A stretch of DNA of 7,975 bases from CADEEN01 sp040384625 (GCA_040384625.1 JAZKIW010000153.1:1-7975), one strand, 5' to 3'; counted from the stretch's first letter, positions 1-7,599 are shown. The notes: generated from the letters alone by a model not told the origin. Numbers and translations are program-made.

Positions 1-7
1 CAAGCAT

Positions 8-19
8 ATTGAATCCAAT
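8..19. promoter_or_regulatory. Distal TTG-N4-CAA operator-like palindrome
   Basis: The sequence ATTGAATCCAAT has perfect ATTG/CAAT arms around a 4-base centre. On the reverse strand its core reads TTGGATTCAA, identical to the core at 179-188. It therefore looks like a third binding site of the same regulator, centred about 170 bases upstream of the second site. It could act by DNA looping, or it could control a gene reading left, out of the window. A weak -10-like TATGCT on the minus strand (3-8) lies next to it, but no matching -35 was found. Confidence 0.5.
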
Positions 20-137
20 CTAGTGGGTGTTTACCCGCACGCACCGCTTTGATGCGCCGCAGCACCCTGCCTCTCTGGCTTTGCAACAACCGGACCAGCC
101 TGCTGCGACATGAGCGGCCAACAAGCCAGGTGATGGC

Positions 138-165
138 TTGCCAATCGGAGACAGATCGATATACT
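138..165 (+). promoter_or_regulatory. Sigma70-type promoter of the regulator operon
   Basis: The -35 box TTGCCA (138-143) and the -10 box TATACT (160-165) each match five of six consensus bases and are 16 bases apart. Transcription would begin near 172, leaving a leader of about 40 bases before the ATG at 213. The TTG at 138 opens a longer reading frame for the regulator, but it is better explained as part of the -35 box than as a start codon. This is read from sequence only; the start site is not mapped. Confidence 0.6.
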
Positions 166-177
166 TGGCCCACATTT

Positions 178-211
178 TTTGGATTCAAAGTAGCACCATT
201 TTGGATACAAC
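178..211. promoter_or_regulatory. Tandem operator pair, probably for GntR autoregulation
   Basis: Two similar elements, TTTGGATTCAAA (178-189) and TTTGGATACAAC (200-211), share a TTGGAT-x-CAA core and repeat with a 22-base period, about two helical turns, so both would face the same side of the DNA. Flanking bases are also similar (a CA followed by a T-run before each core), giving an imperfect direct repeat of about 17 bases. They lie just downstream of the predicted transcription start and end right before the regulator's ATG. GntR/FCD regulators commonly bind short palindromes at their own promoters. The second copy also holds the only weak ribosome-binding bases (GGA at 203-205), so a bound protein would cover that region. 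Confidence 0.6.
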
Positions 212-212
212 C

Positions 213-971
213 ATGCCCAAAACTGGAGCCTCTCCTCCTCCGCCCGGCGCCGCCCATCCTCTGTCGAAAGCGAAGCTGCCGGACGGCAAGCGGGTCGGAA
301 AACCGGTGCTGCCGAGCGTCGACGCAATCCACCAGCGCGTACTCGGCGCGATCGTCGAACACCGCCTTCCGCCGGGCACCAAGCTTGGCGAAGAGAAACT
401 GGCCAAAGTCTTCGGCGTCAGCCGCACCCAGATCCGGCAGGTGCTCGAGCGCCTATCGCACGACAGCATCGTCACCGTGCTGCCCAACCGTGGTGCATTC
501 GTGAGCAGCCCCTCGGTCGAGGAGGCGCGCGAAGTGTTCGCGGCGCGGCGCGTGATCGAACAGGACCTGATCCGCCAGGCCACGCGCGTGGCGCAGAAGG
601 GCGACATCCAGCGCCTGCGCCATCACGTGGCACAGGAGTCTGCTGCGCGCGCGGCCAACGACAAGCGGGCCATCATTCGCCTGTCGGGCGAGTTCCACCA
701 GGTCATCGCCGACATCGCCGGCAACCGCTTCCTGGCCAAGACGATGCGCGAACTGGAGACGCTGACCTGCCTGGTCATCATCCTGTACGACGCGCCCAAC
801 GTGCCGGCCTGCCCGTACCACGAGCACAGCGACCTGGTCGACGCGATCGAGGCGCGCGACGCCGACGCCGCCGCCGCGCTGATGGTCGAGCACCTGCGGC
901 ACGTCGAGTCCTCGCTCGACTTCCAGCGCAACGGCGACGGCGAGATCGACTTCGACTCGGTCTTTGCTTAG
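213..971 (+). CDS. GntR-family transcriptional regulator, FCD subfamily
   Basis: This is a 252-residue cytoplasmic DNA-binding regulator. A basic, proline-containing N-terminal tail (about 1-34) is followed by a GntR winged helix (about 36-100), including the typical EEKLAKVFGVSRTQIRQVLE recognition-helix region and the wing NRGAFV. The helical FCD ligand-binding domain spans about 105-236. FCD proteins usually bind a metal through one Asp/Asn and three His. The three His are present (H162 in EFH, H205, H227), but the position four residues before H162, usually Asp or Asn, appears to be Ser158. The start at 213 is preferred over the TTG at 138 because that TTG lies in the predicted -35 box and the extra residues resemble no family sequence. 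It probably represses its own operon through the sites at 178-211 and responds to a substrate of the two following genes. The ligand cannot be read from sequence. Confidence 0.92.
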   Translation: MPKTGASPPPPGAAHPLSKAKLPDGKRVGKPVLPSVDAIHQRVLGAIVEHRLPPGTKLGEEKLAKVFGVSRTQIRQVLERLSHDSIVTVLPNRGAFVSSPSVEEAREVFAARRVIEQDLIRQATRVAQKGDIQRLRHHVAQESAARAANDKRAIIRLSGEFHQVIADIAGNRFLAKTMRELETLTCLVIILYDAPNVPACPYHEHSDLVDAIEARDADAAAALMVEHLRHVESSLDFQRNGDGEIDFDSVFA

Positions 972-980
972 GCGGCAAGC

Positions 981-1742
981 ATGCGCATCCTGATCGTCAA
1001 TGCCAACACCTCGGACATCGTCACCGGGAAGCTGCGCGACGCCGCACGCGCCCAGGCCGCGCCGGGCACGGAGATCACCGCCGTGACCGGCACCTTCGGT
1101 GCGCGGATCATCGGCACACGCGCCGAGCACGCCATCGGTGAGCACTCGACGCTTGCCCTGGTCTCGCAGCACGCGCCCGGCCATGACGCGGTGGTGATCG
1201 GCGTGTCCTACGACACCGGTCTGCGTGGTGCACGAGAACTGCTGGACATGCCGGTCGTGGGCATGACCGAAGCCGGCCTGCTCACCGCCTGCATGCTGGG
1301 CGGGCGAATCGGCATCATCACCTTCGGCCGCCGCGTGCTGCCGCTGTACCACGAGCTGATCGCCGGCTACGGCCTGACGTCGCGCATCGCGGGCTGGCGC
1401 ACGCTGGAGAGTGCGGCGGCCTATGCGCGCGGCGCGCACGAAGCACTCGACCGCGAGATCGTCATCGCTGCGCTCGACCTGGTCGAACACGACGGCGCCG
1501 AGACCGTGGTGCTGAGCGGCGCGGTGATGGCCGGCGTGCCGGCCCGGCTGCAGAAAGCGGTGCCGGTGCCTCTGATCGACTGCCTGGCCTGCGCCATCGG
1601 CCAGGCCGAGCTGCTGGTGCGCCTGGGTCACCCGAAAGCCACGGCCGGCAGCTACGCGACGCCGCCGGCACGCGAACTGGTCGACGTCGACGCTGCCATC
1701 GCTGCGCGCTTCGCCGCGGGCGATCCCCCTGAACCTGCTTGA
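981..1742 (+). CDS. Asp/Glu/hydantoin racemase family protein lacking catalytic Cys
   Basis: This 253-residue protein matches the Asp/Glu/hydantoin racemase fold over its full length: MRILIVNANTS at the N-terminus (family pattern I-x-N-P/A-N-T/S), SYDTGLRGARELLDMPVVG at 76-94, EAGLLTA at 97-103, and a second half-domain around VVLSGAVMAGVP (176-187). Racemases of this family (hydantoin racemase, allantoin racemase HpxA) use two cysteines about 105 residues apart. Here the first position reads Val75 (next to Ser76) and the second reads Ala181. The remaining cysteines (104, 201, 204) lie elsewhere. A two-base racemisation by the classical mechanism is therefore unlikely, and the protein may be a lyase or isomerase of the superfamily or act on an unknown substrate. 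It follows the regulator after 9 bases, with a weak GGCGG ribosome site overlapping the regulator's stop codon, and precedes a PuuE-like gene by 13 bases. Both neighbours suggest nitrogen-compound catabolism. Confidence 0.85.
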   Translation: MRILIVNANTSDIVTGKLRDAARAQAAPGTEITAVTGTFGARIIGTRAEHAIGEHSTLALVSQHAPGHDAVVIGVSYDTGLRGARELLDMPVVGMTEAGLLTACMLGGRIGIITFGRRVLPLYHELIAGYGLTSRIAGWRTLESAAAYARGAHEALDREIVIAALDLVEHDGAETVVLSGAVMAGVPARLQKAVPVPLIDCLACAIGQAELLVRLGHPKATAGSYATPPARELVDVDAAIAARFAAGDPPEPA

Positions 1743-1755
1743 AGGAAGCCGCTCG

Positions 1756-2628
1756 ATGCTGCGCACCCATGGCCGCTACGACTACTCGCCGATCGCCGCG
1801 CGACCGCACGGCCGCTGGCCCAACGGCCGAGGTCTGGCGGTCTACGTAGCGCTGAACCTGGAACAGTACGCCTGGGGCGAAGGCCTGGTCGAAGACCTGG
1901 TGCCCGGCATCCCGGCGCCCGACGTGCTGAACAATTCGTGGCGCGAATACGGCAACCGCGTCGGCGCCTGGCGCCTGCTCGAGTTGATGCGCTCGCTGTC
2001 GCTGCCGACCACCCTTCTGGTCAATTCCGAACTCTACGGTGCCTGCCCGCAACTGATCGCGGCCTTCCGCGAGCAGGGGGCCGAGATCGCCTCGCACGGC
2101 CGCACAAACTCCGCTCACCAGGCGGGGCTGGACGAAGGCGAGGAGCGCGCGCTGATCGACGAGGTGACCCAGACCCTCGCGCGGCAAGAAGGGCGGCCGC
2201 CGGCGGGCTGGCTCAGCCCCTGGATCGCCGAGACCGAACGCACCCCCGATCTGCTGCAGGAGGCCGGCTACCGCTACCTGCTCGACTGGTGCATGGATGA
2301 TCAGCCGGTCTGGATGCGCACGCGCGCCGGCCGCATCCTGGCCCTGCCCTACCCACAGGAGTTGAACGACAGCGCGGCAATCATCGGCCGCCATGTCGGC
2401 GCGCAGGACTTCGCCGACATGATCGTCGACCAGTTCGACGAGATGCTCGAACAGTCGCAGCAGCAGCCGCTGGTCATGGGCATCGCCCTGCACGCGATGA
2501 TCGTCGGCCAGCCCTTCCGCGTGCGCGCACTGCGCCGCGCACTGCGCCACATCGCCGATCGGCGTGAACGCTGCTGGCTGACCACGGCAGGCGCGATCGC
2601 CGAGGCGGCGGCCCCCTTCGCACCCTGA
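1756..2628 (+). CDS. PuuE-like polysaccharide deacetylase family hydrolase
   Basis: This 290-residue protein belongs to the CE4/NodB-fold branch that includes the allantoinase PuuE. Typical elements in order are RYDYSPI (7-13), WPNGRGLAVYVALNLE (21-36), NNSWREYGNRVGAWRLLEL (59-77), EIASHGRTNS (110-119), GWLSPW (151-156), DLLQEAGYRYLLDWCMDDQP (165-184) and LPYPQELND (197-205). The metal triad of true NodB deacetylases is not intact: the first motif is LNLE rather than FDD, and the HxxxH motif reads His114...Asn118. PuuE allantoinases also work without the usual metal site. No signal peptide is visible, so it is probably cytoplasmic and acts on a small cyclic amide or ureide rather than cell-wall glycan. 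A clear AAGGAAG ribosome site (1742-1748) supports the ATG at 1756. Its pairing with a racemase-family protein recalls allantoin or hydantoin use, but the substrate is not determined. Confidence 0.85.
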   Translation: MLRTHGRYDYSPIAARPHGRWPNGRGLAVYVALNLEQYAWGEGLVEDLVPGIPAPDVLNNSWREYGNRVGAWRLLELMRSLSLPTTLLVNSELYGACPQLIAAFREQGAEIASHGRTNSAHQAGLDEGEERALIDEVTQTLARQEGRPPAGWLSPWIAETERTPDLLQEAGYRYLLDWCMDDQPVWMRTRAGRILALPYPQELNDSAAIIGRHVGAQDFADMIVDQFDEMLEQSQQQPLVMGIALHAMIVGQPFRVRALRRALRHIADRRERCWLTTAGAIAEAAAPFAP

Positions 2629-2644
2629 GCCCGCTTCGCGCCCC

Positions 2645-2659
2645 TATATAATTCGCGGC
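2645..2659 (+). promoter_or_regulatory. -10 box and GC-rich discriminator of the tRNA promoter
   Basis: A perfect TATAAT (2647-2652) is followed by a GC-rich discriminator TCGCGGC, as is usual for stable-RNA promoters under stringent control. Transcription would start near 2660, about 9 bases before the tRNA. No good -35 box is seen at normal spacing (2623-2630 lies across the end of the upstream gene), so an UP element or read-through from the upstream operon may contribute. Confidence 0.55.
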
Positions 2660-2668
2660 TTTTCCGGC

Positions 2669-2744
2669 GCCGGTGTAGCTCAGTTGGTAGAGCAGCGCAT
2701 TCGTAATGCGAAGGTCGGGAGTTCGACTCTTCTCACCGGCACCA
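2669..2744 (+). tRNA. trnT: tRNA-Thr (anticodon CGT)
   Basis: This is a complete 76-nucleotide tRNA that decodes the threonine codon ACG. The acceptor arms GCCGGTG (2669-2675) and CACCGGC (2734-2740) pair fully. The D arm is GCTC/GAGC, the anticodon stem is GCGCA/TGCGA with loop TTCGTAA, and the anticodon CGT lies at 2702-2704. The T arm contains TTCGACT and has two G-T wobble pairs in its stem. Discriminator A2741 is followed by an encoded CCA (2742-2744). It has its own -10 box upstream and a hairpin terminator downstream, so it is probably transcribed as a single unit. Confidence 0.97.
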
Positions 2745-2753
2745 AATCCTTCG

Positions 2754-2785
2754 AGGGCCTGGCTTGCGCCAGGCCCTTCTCATTT
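2754..2785 (+). terminator. Rho-independent terminator after tRNA-Thr
   Basis: A perfect 9-bp stem, GGGCCTGGC (2755-2763) with GCCAGGCCC (2768-2776), closes a TTGC loop and is extended by an A-T pair (2754/2777). It is followed by TTCTCATTT, a T-rich but interrupted tail. It begins 9 bases after the tRNA CCA and ends 38 bases before the next gene, so it should end the tRNA transcript and possibly read-through from the upstream operon. A TTG inside its loop extends the next reading frame leftwards, but it is not a plausible start codon. Confidence 0.8.
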
Positions 2786-2823
2786 GCCCCGTGAAGGTCG
2801 CCAAAGCACAGCAAAATGGGGTC

Positions 2824-5148
2824 ATGAAGATCGTCTGCATCGGCGGCGGCCCCGCCGGCCTGTACTTCGCGCTGCTGATGAAGAAGCTGAATCCGCAGCA
2901 CGACATCAGCGTCGTGGAGCGCAACAAGCCCTACGACACCTTCGGCTGGGGCGTGGTGTTCTCCGACGCGACGATGGACAACATGCGCGAATGGGACCGC
3001 GACACGGCAGACACGATCGAGCAGTCCTTCGCGCACTGGGACGACATCGAACTGCAGTTCAAGGGCCGCACGATCCACTCCGGCGGTCATGGCTTCGTCG
3101 GCATTGGGCGCAAAAAGCTGCTCAACATCCTGCAGGCGCGCTGCGAGGCGCTCGGCGTGAAGCTGGTGTTCGAGACCGAGGCCGAATCGGATGCCGACTA
3201 CCCCGACGCCGACCTGGTGATCGCCAGCGACGGCATCAACTCGCGCATCCGCACGAAGTACGCCACGGTGTTCAAGCCCGACATCGTGACGCGGCCGAAC
3301 CGCTTCATCTGGCTCGGTACGAACAAGGTCTACGAGCCCTTCACCTTCATCTTCGAGCGCACCGAGCACGGCTGGTTCCAGGCCCACATCTACCAATTCG
3401 ACGCCAGCACCAGCACCTTCATCGTCGAGTGCCCGGAAGCGGTATGGAAGGCGCACGGCCTGGACCAGGCCGACCCCGACCAGTCGGTCGCCTTCTGCGA
3501 GAAGCTCTTCGCGCGGGACCTGCAAGGCGCGAAGCTGATGACCAATGCGCGCCACCTGCGCGGTTCGGCCTGGATCAACTTCCAGCGGATCAAGTGCGAG
3601 CAATGGTCGACCTTCAATGGAAGGAGCCATGTCGTGCTGATGGGCGATGCGGTGCACACCGCGCACTTCGCGATCGGCTCGGGCACCAAGCTGGCGTTGG
3701 AAGACGCGATCGAGTTGACGCGACAGTTCAAGACGCACGGCGACAGCGCGGAGCACATCCCAGAGGTGTTGGCGCGCTACCAGGAACTGCGCGCAGTCGA
3801 CGTGATCCGGCTGCAGAACGCGGCGTGGAACGCGATGGAGTGGTTCGAGGTCTGCGGCGAGCGCTACTGCGACCAGCTCGAGCCCGAGCAGTTCATGTAC
3901 TCGATGCTGACGCGCAGCCAGCGCATCAGCCACGAAAACCTGCGCCTGCGAGACAAGGATTGGCTCGAAGGCTTCGAGAAGTGGTTCGACGCCAAGTCGG
4001 GTGTCAGGACTCAGGGGGCCGTGCCGCCGATGTTCACGCCCTACGCGTTGCGCGGCGTGACGCTGAAGAACCGGGTCGTCGTCTCGCCGATGGCGCAGTA
4101 TTGCTGCGTCGACGGCATGCCCGCCGACTACCACCTGGTGCACCTGGGCGCGCGCGCGCTGGGCGGCGCCGGCTTGGTGGTGGCCGAGATGACCTGCACC
4201 AGCCCCGACGGGCGCATCACCCCCGGCTGCCCAGGCTTGTGGAACGCCGCCCAGCGCGACGCCTGGAAACGCATCGTCGACTTCGTGCATCACGAGACCG
4301 ACGCGAAGATTGCGATGCAACTCGGCCATGCTGGTGCCAAGGCCTCGACCAACGAACCCTGGAAGGGCGATGGTGCCGACCGGCCGCTGGCCGATGGCAA
4401 CTGGCCGATCGTCGCGCCCTCGCCTGTGCCCTACTTCGCCGACGGCGGCCAGGTGCCGCGCCAGATGAATCGCGCCGACATGGACCGCGTGCGCGACGAC
4501 TTCGTGCGCAGTACGCGATTCGCGGCCGAGGCCGGGTTCGACTGGCTCGAGCTGCACTGTGCCCACGGCTACCTGCTGTCGTCCTTCATCTCACCGCTGA
4601 CCAATCGGCGCACAGATGCCTACGGTGGCCCGCTCGTGAACCGCCTGCGCTTCCCGCTCGAAGTGTTCGCCGCGGTGCGCGAGGTCTGGCCGCAAGACAA
4701 GCCGATCTCGGTGCGCATCTCGGCGCACGACTGGGTCGAGGGCGGCATCACGCCGCGCGATGCGGTCGAGATCGCCAAGGCGTTCAAGGCGGCCGGGGCC
4801 GACATGATCGACTGCTCGTCAGGCCAGGTCAGTGCCGAACAGAAGCCGACCTACGGCCGGATGTACCAGGCACCCTTTGCCGATCGCATCCGCAACGAAG
4901 CCGGCATTCCGACGATCGCGGTGGGCGCCATCAGCGAAGCCGACCATGTCAACAGCATCATCTCGGCCGGCCGCGCCGATCTGTGTGCGATCGCCCGCCC
5001 CCATCTGGCCAACCCGGCGTGGACACTCACCGAGGCGGCGAAGATCGGCTATACCGGGATCGCCTGGCCGCAACAGATCCTGAGCGGGAAGGCGCAGATG
5101 GAGACGATCTTCCAACGCGAACGCACTGCCCAGGGCGGCAAGACCTAG
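2824..5148 (+). CDS. Bifunctional aryl-CoA flavin monooxygenase / OYE-type reductase
   Basis: This 774-residue fusion of two flavoenzymes is the architecture of 2-aminobenzoyl-CoA monooxygenase/reductase from Azoarcus evansii and of proteins annotated as bifunctional salicylyl-CoA 5-hydroxylase/oxidoreductase. The N-terminal FAD monooxygenase (about 1-390) shows GGGPAG (7-12), the DG motif around Asp136-Gly137 and the GD motif LMGDAVHTAHFAIGSG with Asp275. The C-terminal Old-Yellow-Enzyme domain (about 402-755) shows SPMAQY (421-426), QLGHAGAKAS, and HCAHGYLLSSFISP with the substrate-binding His578 and His581. The family hydroxylates C5 of an aryl-CoA; in the 2-aminobenzoyl-CoA enzyme the second domain reduces the product to a non-aromatic cyclohexene-carboxyl-CoA. 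ATG 2824 is chosen because the FAD-binding strand MKIVCIGG starts there; an in-frame GTG at 2791 is possible but less likely. It is the first gene of the degradation operon. The substrate (2-aminobenzoyl- or salicylyl-CoA) is not settled by sequence, although the RidA gene favours the amino compound. Confidence 0.92.
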   Translation: MKIVCIGGGPAGLYFALLMKKLNPQHDISVVERNKPYDTFGWGVVFSDATMDNMREWDRDTADTIEQSFAHWDDIELQFKGRTIHSGGHGFVGIGRKKLLNILQARCEALGVKLVFETEAESDADYPDADLVIASDGINSRIRTKYATVFKPDIVTRPNRFIWLGTNKVYEPFTFIFERTEHGWFQAHIYQFDASTSTFIVECPEAVWKAHGLDQADPDQSVAFCEKLFARDLQGAKLMTNARHLRGSAWINFQRIKCEQWSTFNGRSHVVLMGDAVHTAHFAIGSGTKLALEDAIELTRQFKTHGDSAEHIPEVLARYQELRAVDVIRLQNAAWNAMEWFEVCGERYCDQLEPEQFMYSMLTRSQRISHENLRLRDKDWLEGFEKWFDAKSGVRTQGAVPPMFTPYALRGVTLKNRVVVSPMAQYCCVDGMPADYHLVHLGARALGGAGLVVAEMTCTSPDGRITPGCPGLWNAAQRDAWKRIVDFVHHETDAKIAMQLGHAGAKASTNEPWKGDGADRPLADGNWPIVAPSPVPYFADGGQVPRQMNRADMDRVRDDFVRSTRFAAEAGFDWLELHCAHGYLLSSFISPLTNRRTDAYGGPLVNRLRFPLEVFAAVREVWPQDKPISVRISAHDWVEGGITPRDAVEIAKAFKAAGADMIDCSSGQVSAEQKPTYGRMYQAPFADRIRNEAGIPTIAVGAISEADHVNSIISAGRADLCAIARPHLANPAWTLTEAAKIGYTGIAWPQQILSGKAQMETIFQRERTAQGGKT

Positions 5149-5175
5149 ACCAACGAGACCTTGGGAGTCCACACC

Positions 5176-6027
5176 ATGCACGAGCGCGTCGATCCCACCT
5201 TGGCGGCAGGCAATCGCATGACGTTGGCCGACTACGCCGCCGAACACTTCAGTTGGGCGGTCAACCAGGGGGTCGGCGTCATCACGTTGAACCGACCCGA
5301 GCGCAAGAACCCTCTCACCTTCGCCTCCTACGCCGAGTTGCGCGACCTCTTTCGCCAGCTGCGCTACGCCGGCGACGTGCATTGCGTCGTCGTCCAGGGT
5401 GCCGGCGGCAACTTCTGCTCTGGCGGCGACGTGCACGAGATCATCGGCCCGCTGATCCAGCTGAAGGCCCCAGAGCTGTTGATGTTCACGCGCATGACGG
5501 GCGACCTGGTGATCGCGATGCGCCACTGCCCGCAGCCGATCATCGCTGCCGTCGACGGCGTGTGCGCCGGCGCTGGCGCGATCGTCGCCATGGCCTCGGA
5601 CCTGCGCATCGGCACCGCGCGCTGCAAGACGGCCTTCCTCTTCAACCGCGTCGGCCTCGCCGGCTGCGACATGGGCGCCTGCGCGCTGCTGCCACGCATC
5701 GTCGGCCACGGCCGCGCCAGCGAGTGGCTCTACACCGGCCGCGCGCTGGCCGGCGACGAGGCCGAGCGCTGGGGCTTCTACAACCGCCTCGTCGCACCCG
5801 AAGGGCTTGCCGCCGAGGCGCTGGCCTGGGCGCGTGAACTCGCCAACGGACCGACCTTCGCCAACGGCATCACCAAGACCATGCTGCACCAGGAATGGGA
5901 CATGGGCATCGACCAGGCGATCGAGTCGGAGGCGCAGGCGCAAGCCCTGTGCATGCTGACCGAGGACTTCGGCCGCGCGTACCGCGCCTTCGTCGCGAAG
6001 AGCAAGCCGGTGTTCGAAGGCAACTGA
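5176..6027 (+). CDS. Atypical enoyl-CoA hydratase/isomerase (crotonase) family protein
   Basis: This 283-residue crotonase starts 27 bases after the monooxygenase gene. ATG 5176 has a GGGAG ribosome site at 5163-5167; an upstream in-frame TTG at 5161 overlaps that site and is rejected. CoA-binding and oxyanion-hole segments are present: NFCSGGD (79-85) and GVCAGAGAIVAMASD (128-142). Aligned by eye with rat enoyl-CoA hydratase, the two catalytic glutamates (E144, E164) correspond to Ile136 and Arg158, so classical water addition to a double bond is doubtful. The segment VGLAGCDMGACALLPRIVG (159-177) puts Asp165 where MenB and the ring hydrolase BadI have a conserved Asp (VG..D.GYG...L.RIVG pattern). 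Some isomerases and 4-chlorobenzoyl-CoA dehalogenase also carry an Asp in this region. In this operon a role in opening or isomerising the cyclohexene-carboxyl-CoA ring is reasonable, but it is inference. Confidence 0.9.
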   Translation: MHERVDPTLAAGNRMTLADYAAEHFSWAVNQGVGVITLNRPERKNPLTFASYAELRDLFRQLRYAGDVHCVVVQGAGGNFCSGGDVHEIIGPLIQLKAPELLMFTRMTGDLVIAMRHCPQPIIAAVDGVCAGAGAIVAMASDLRIGTARCKTAFLFNRVGLAGCDMGACALLPRIVGHGRASEWLYTGRALAGDEAERWGFYNRLVAPEGLAAEALAWARELANGPTFANGITKTMLHQEWDMGIDQAIESEAQAQALCMLTEDFGRAYRAFVAKSKPVFEGN

Positions 6028-6029
6028 CG

Positions 6030-7192
<1,163 letters not shown>

Positions 7193-7196
<4 letters not shown>

Positions 7197-7585
7197 AATT
7201 GCTTCAACCGGCGCACTGGGCTCGTCCGCGTGGCTACGCCAACGGTGTGGCCGTGCGCGGCACGCAGGTTTTCGTTGCCGGCATGATCGGCTGGGACGCG
7301 CAGGGACAGTTCCATTCCGACGACCTCGTGGCCCAGGTGCGCCAGGCCCTGCAGAACATCGTCGAGGTGCTGGCCGAAGCCGGCGCCCGGCCCGAACACA
7401 TCGTGCGCATGACCTGGTACCTGACCGACAGGCGCGAGTACCTGAAGCGCGGCAAGGAGATCGGTGCCGTGTTCCGCGAACTGATCGGCAGCTTCAACGC
7501 CGCGATGACGGCGGTCCAGGTCGTCGCATTGATCGAAGACCGCGCCCAGGTCGAGATCGAAGTCACCGCCGTCATTCCTGATTGA
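7193..7585 (+). CDS. RidA/YjgF family protein, likely enamine/imine deaminase
   Basis: This 130-residue protein has the RidA length and fold elements: GYANGVAVRGTQVFVAGMIG (14-33), VAQVRQALQNIVEVLAEAGA (46-65), a strand around VRMTWYLTD, and the C-terminal VQVVALIEDRAQVEIEVTAV (108-127) with the conserved EIE. RidA enzymes hydrolyse reactive enamines and imines to ketones plus ammonia in the cytoplasm. In E. coli RidA, Arg105 in the PARS motif binds the substrate carboxylate. Here the matching segment NAAMTAV has Met105, so this is not the canonical 2-aminoacrylate deaminase. The gene overlaps the acyl-CoA dehydrogenase by 4 bases and sits inside the aryl-CoA operon. A substrate without a free carboxylate, such as a 2-amino-cyclohexene-carboxyl-CoA, would explain both the residue change and the location. 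That substrate is inferred. Confidence 0.92.
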
Positions 7586-7599
7586 TCGAGAGGCAAATC

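Noticed and set aside
23..40. Short inverted repeat (GTGGGT...ACCCGC) that could be a terminator for an upstream gene.
   Set aside because: The stem is only about five or six pairs with one wobble, and no T-run follows on either strand.
138..212. N-terminal extension of the GntR regulator starting at TTG 138.
   Set aside because: The TTG forms the -35 box of a good promoter, and the extra 25 residues resemble no known part of the family. The ATG at 213 gives a normal-length protein.
453..1766. A minus-strand frame of about 437 codons opposite the regulator and racemase-family genes.
   Set aside because: It is a mirror frame of two well-supported genes, with His/Arg/Gln/Asp-rich, motif-free translation. 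The same reasoning removes the long minus-strand frames at 1462-2550, 2680-4566, 4819-5943 and 6333-7154.
2764..2823. N-terminal extension of the monooxygenase from TTG 2764 or GTG 2791.
   Set aside because: TTG 2764 lies in the loop of the tRNA terminator, and the FAD-binding domain starts at the ATG at 2824. GTG 2791 lacks a ribosome site.
2706..5837. A stop-free frame of over 1000 codons on the plus strand, overlapping the monooxygenase and crotonase genes.
   Set aside because: It is out of frame with genes that have clear domain motifs, its translation is rich in Arg and low in recognisable motifs, and it would begin inside the tRNA. High GC content removes stop codons from shadow frames.
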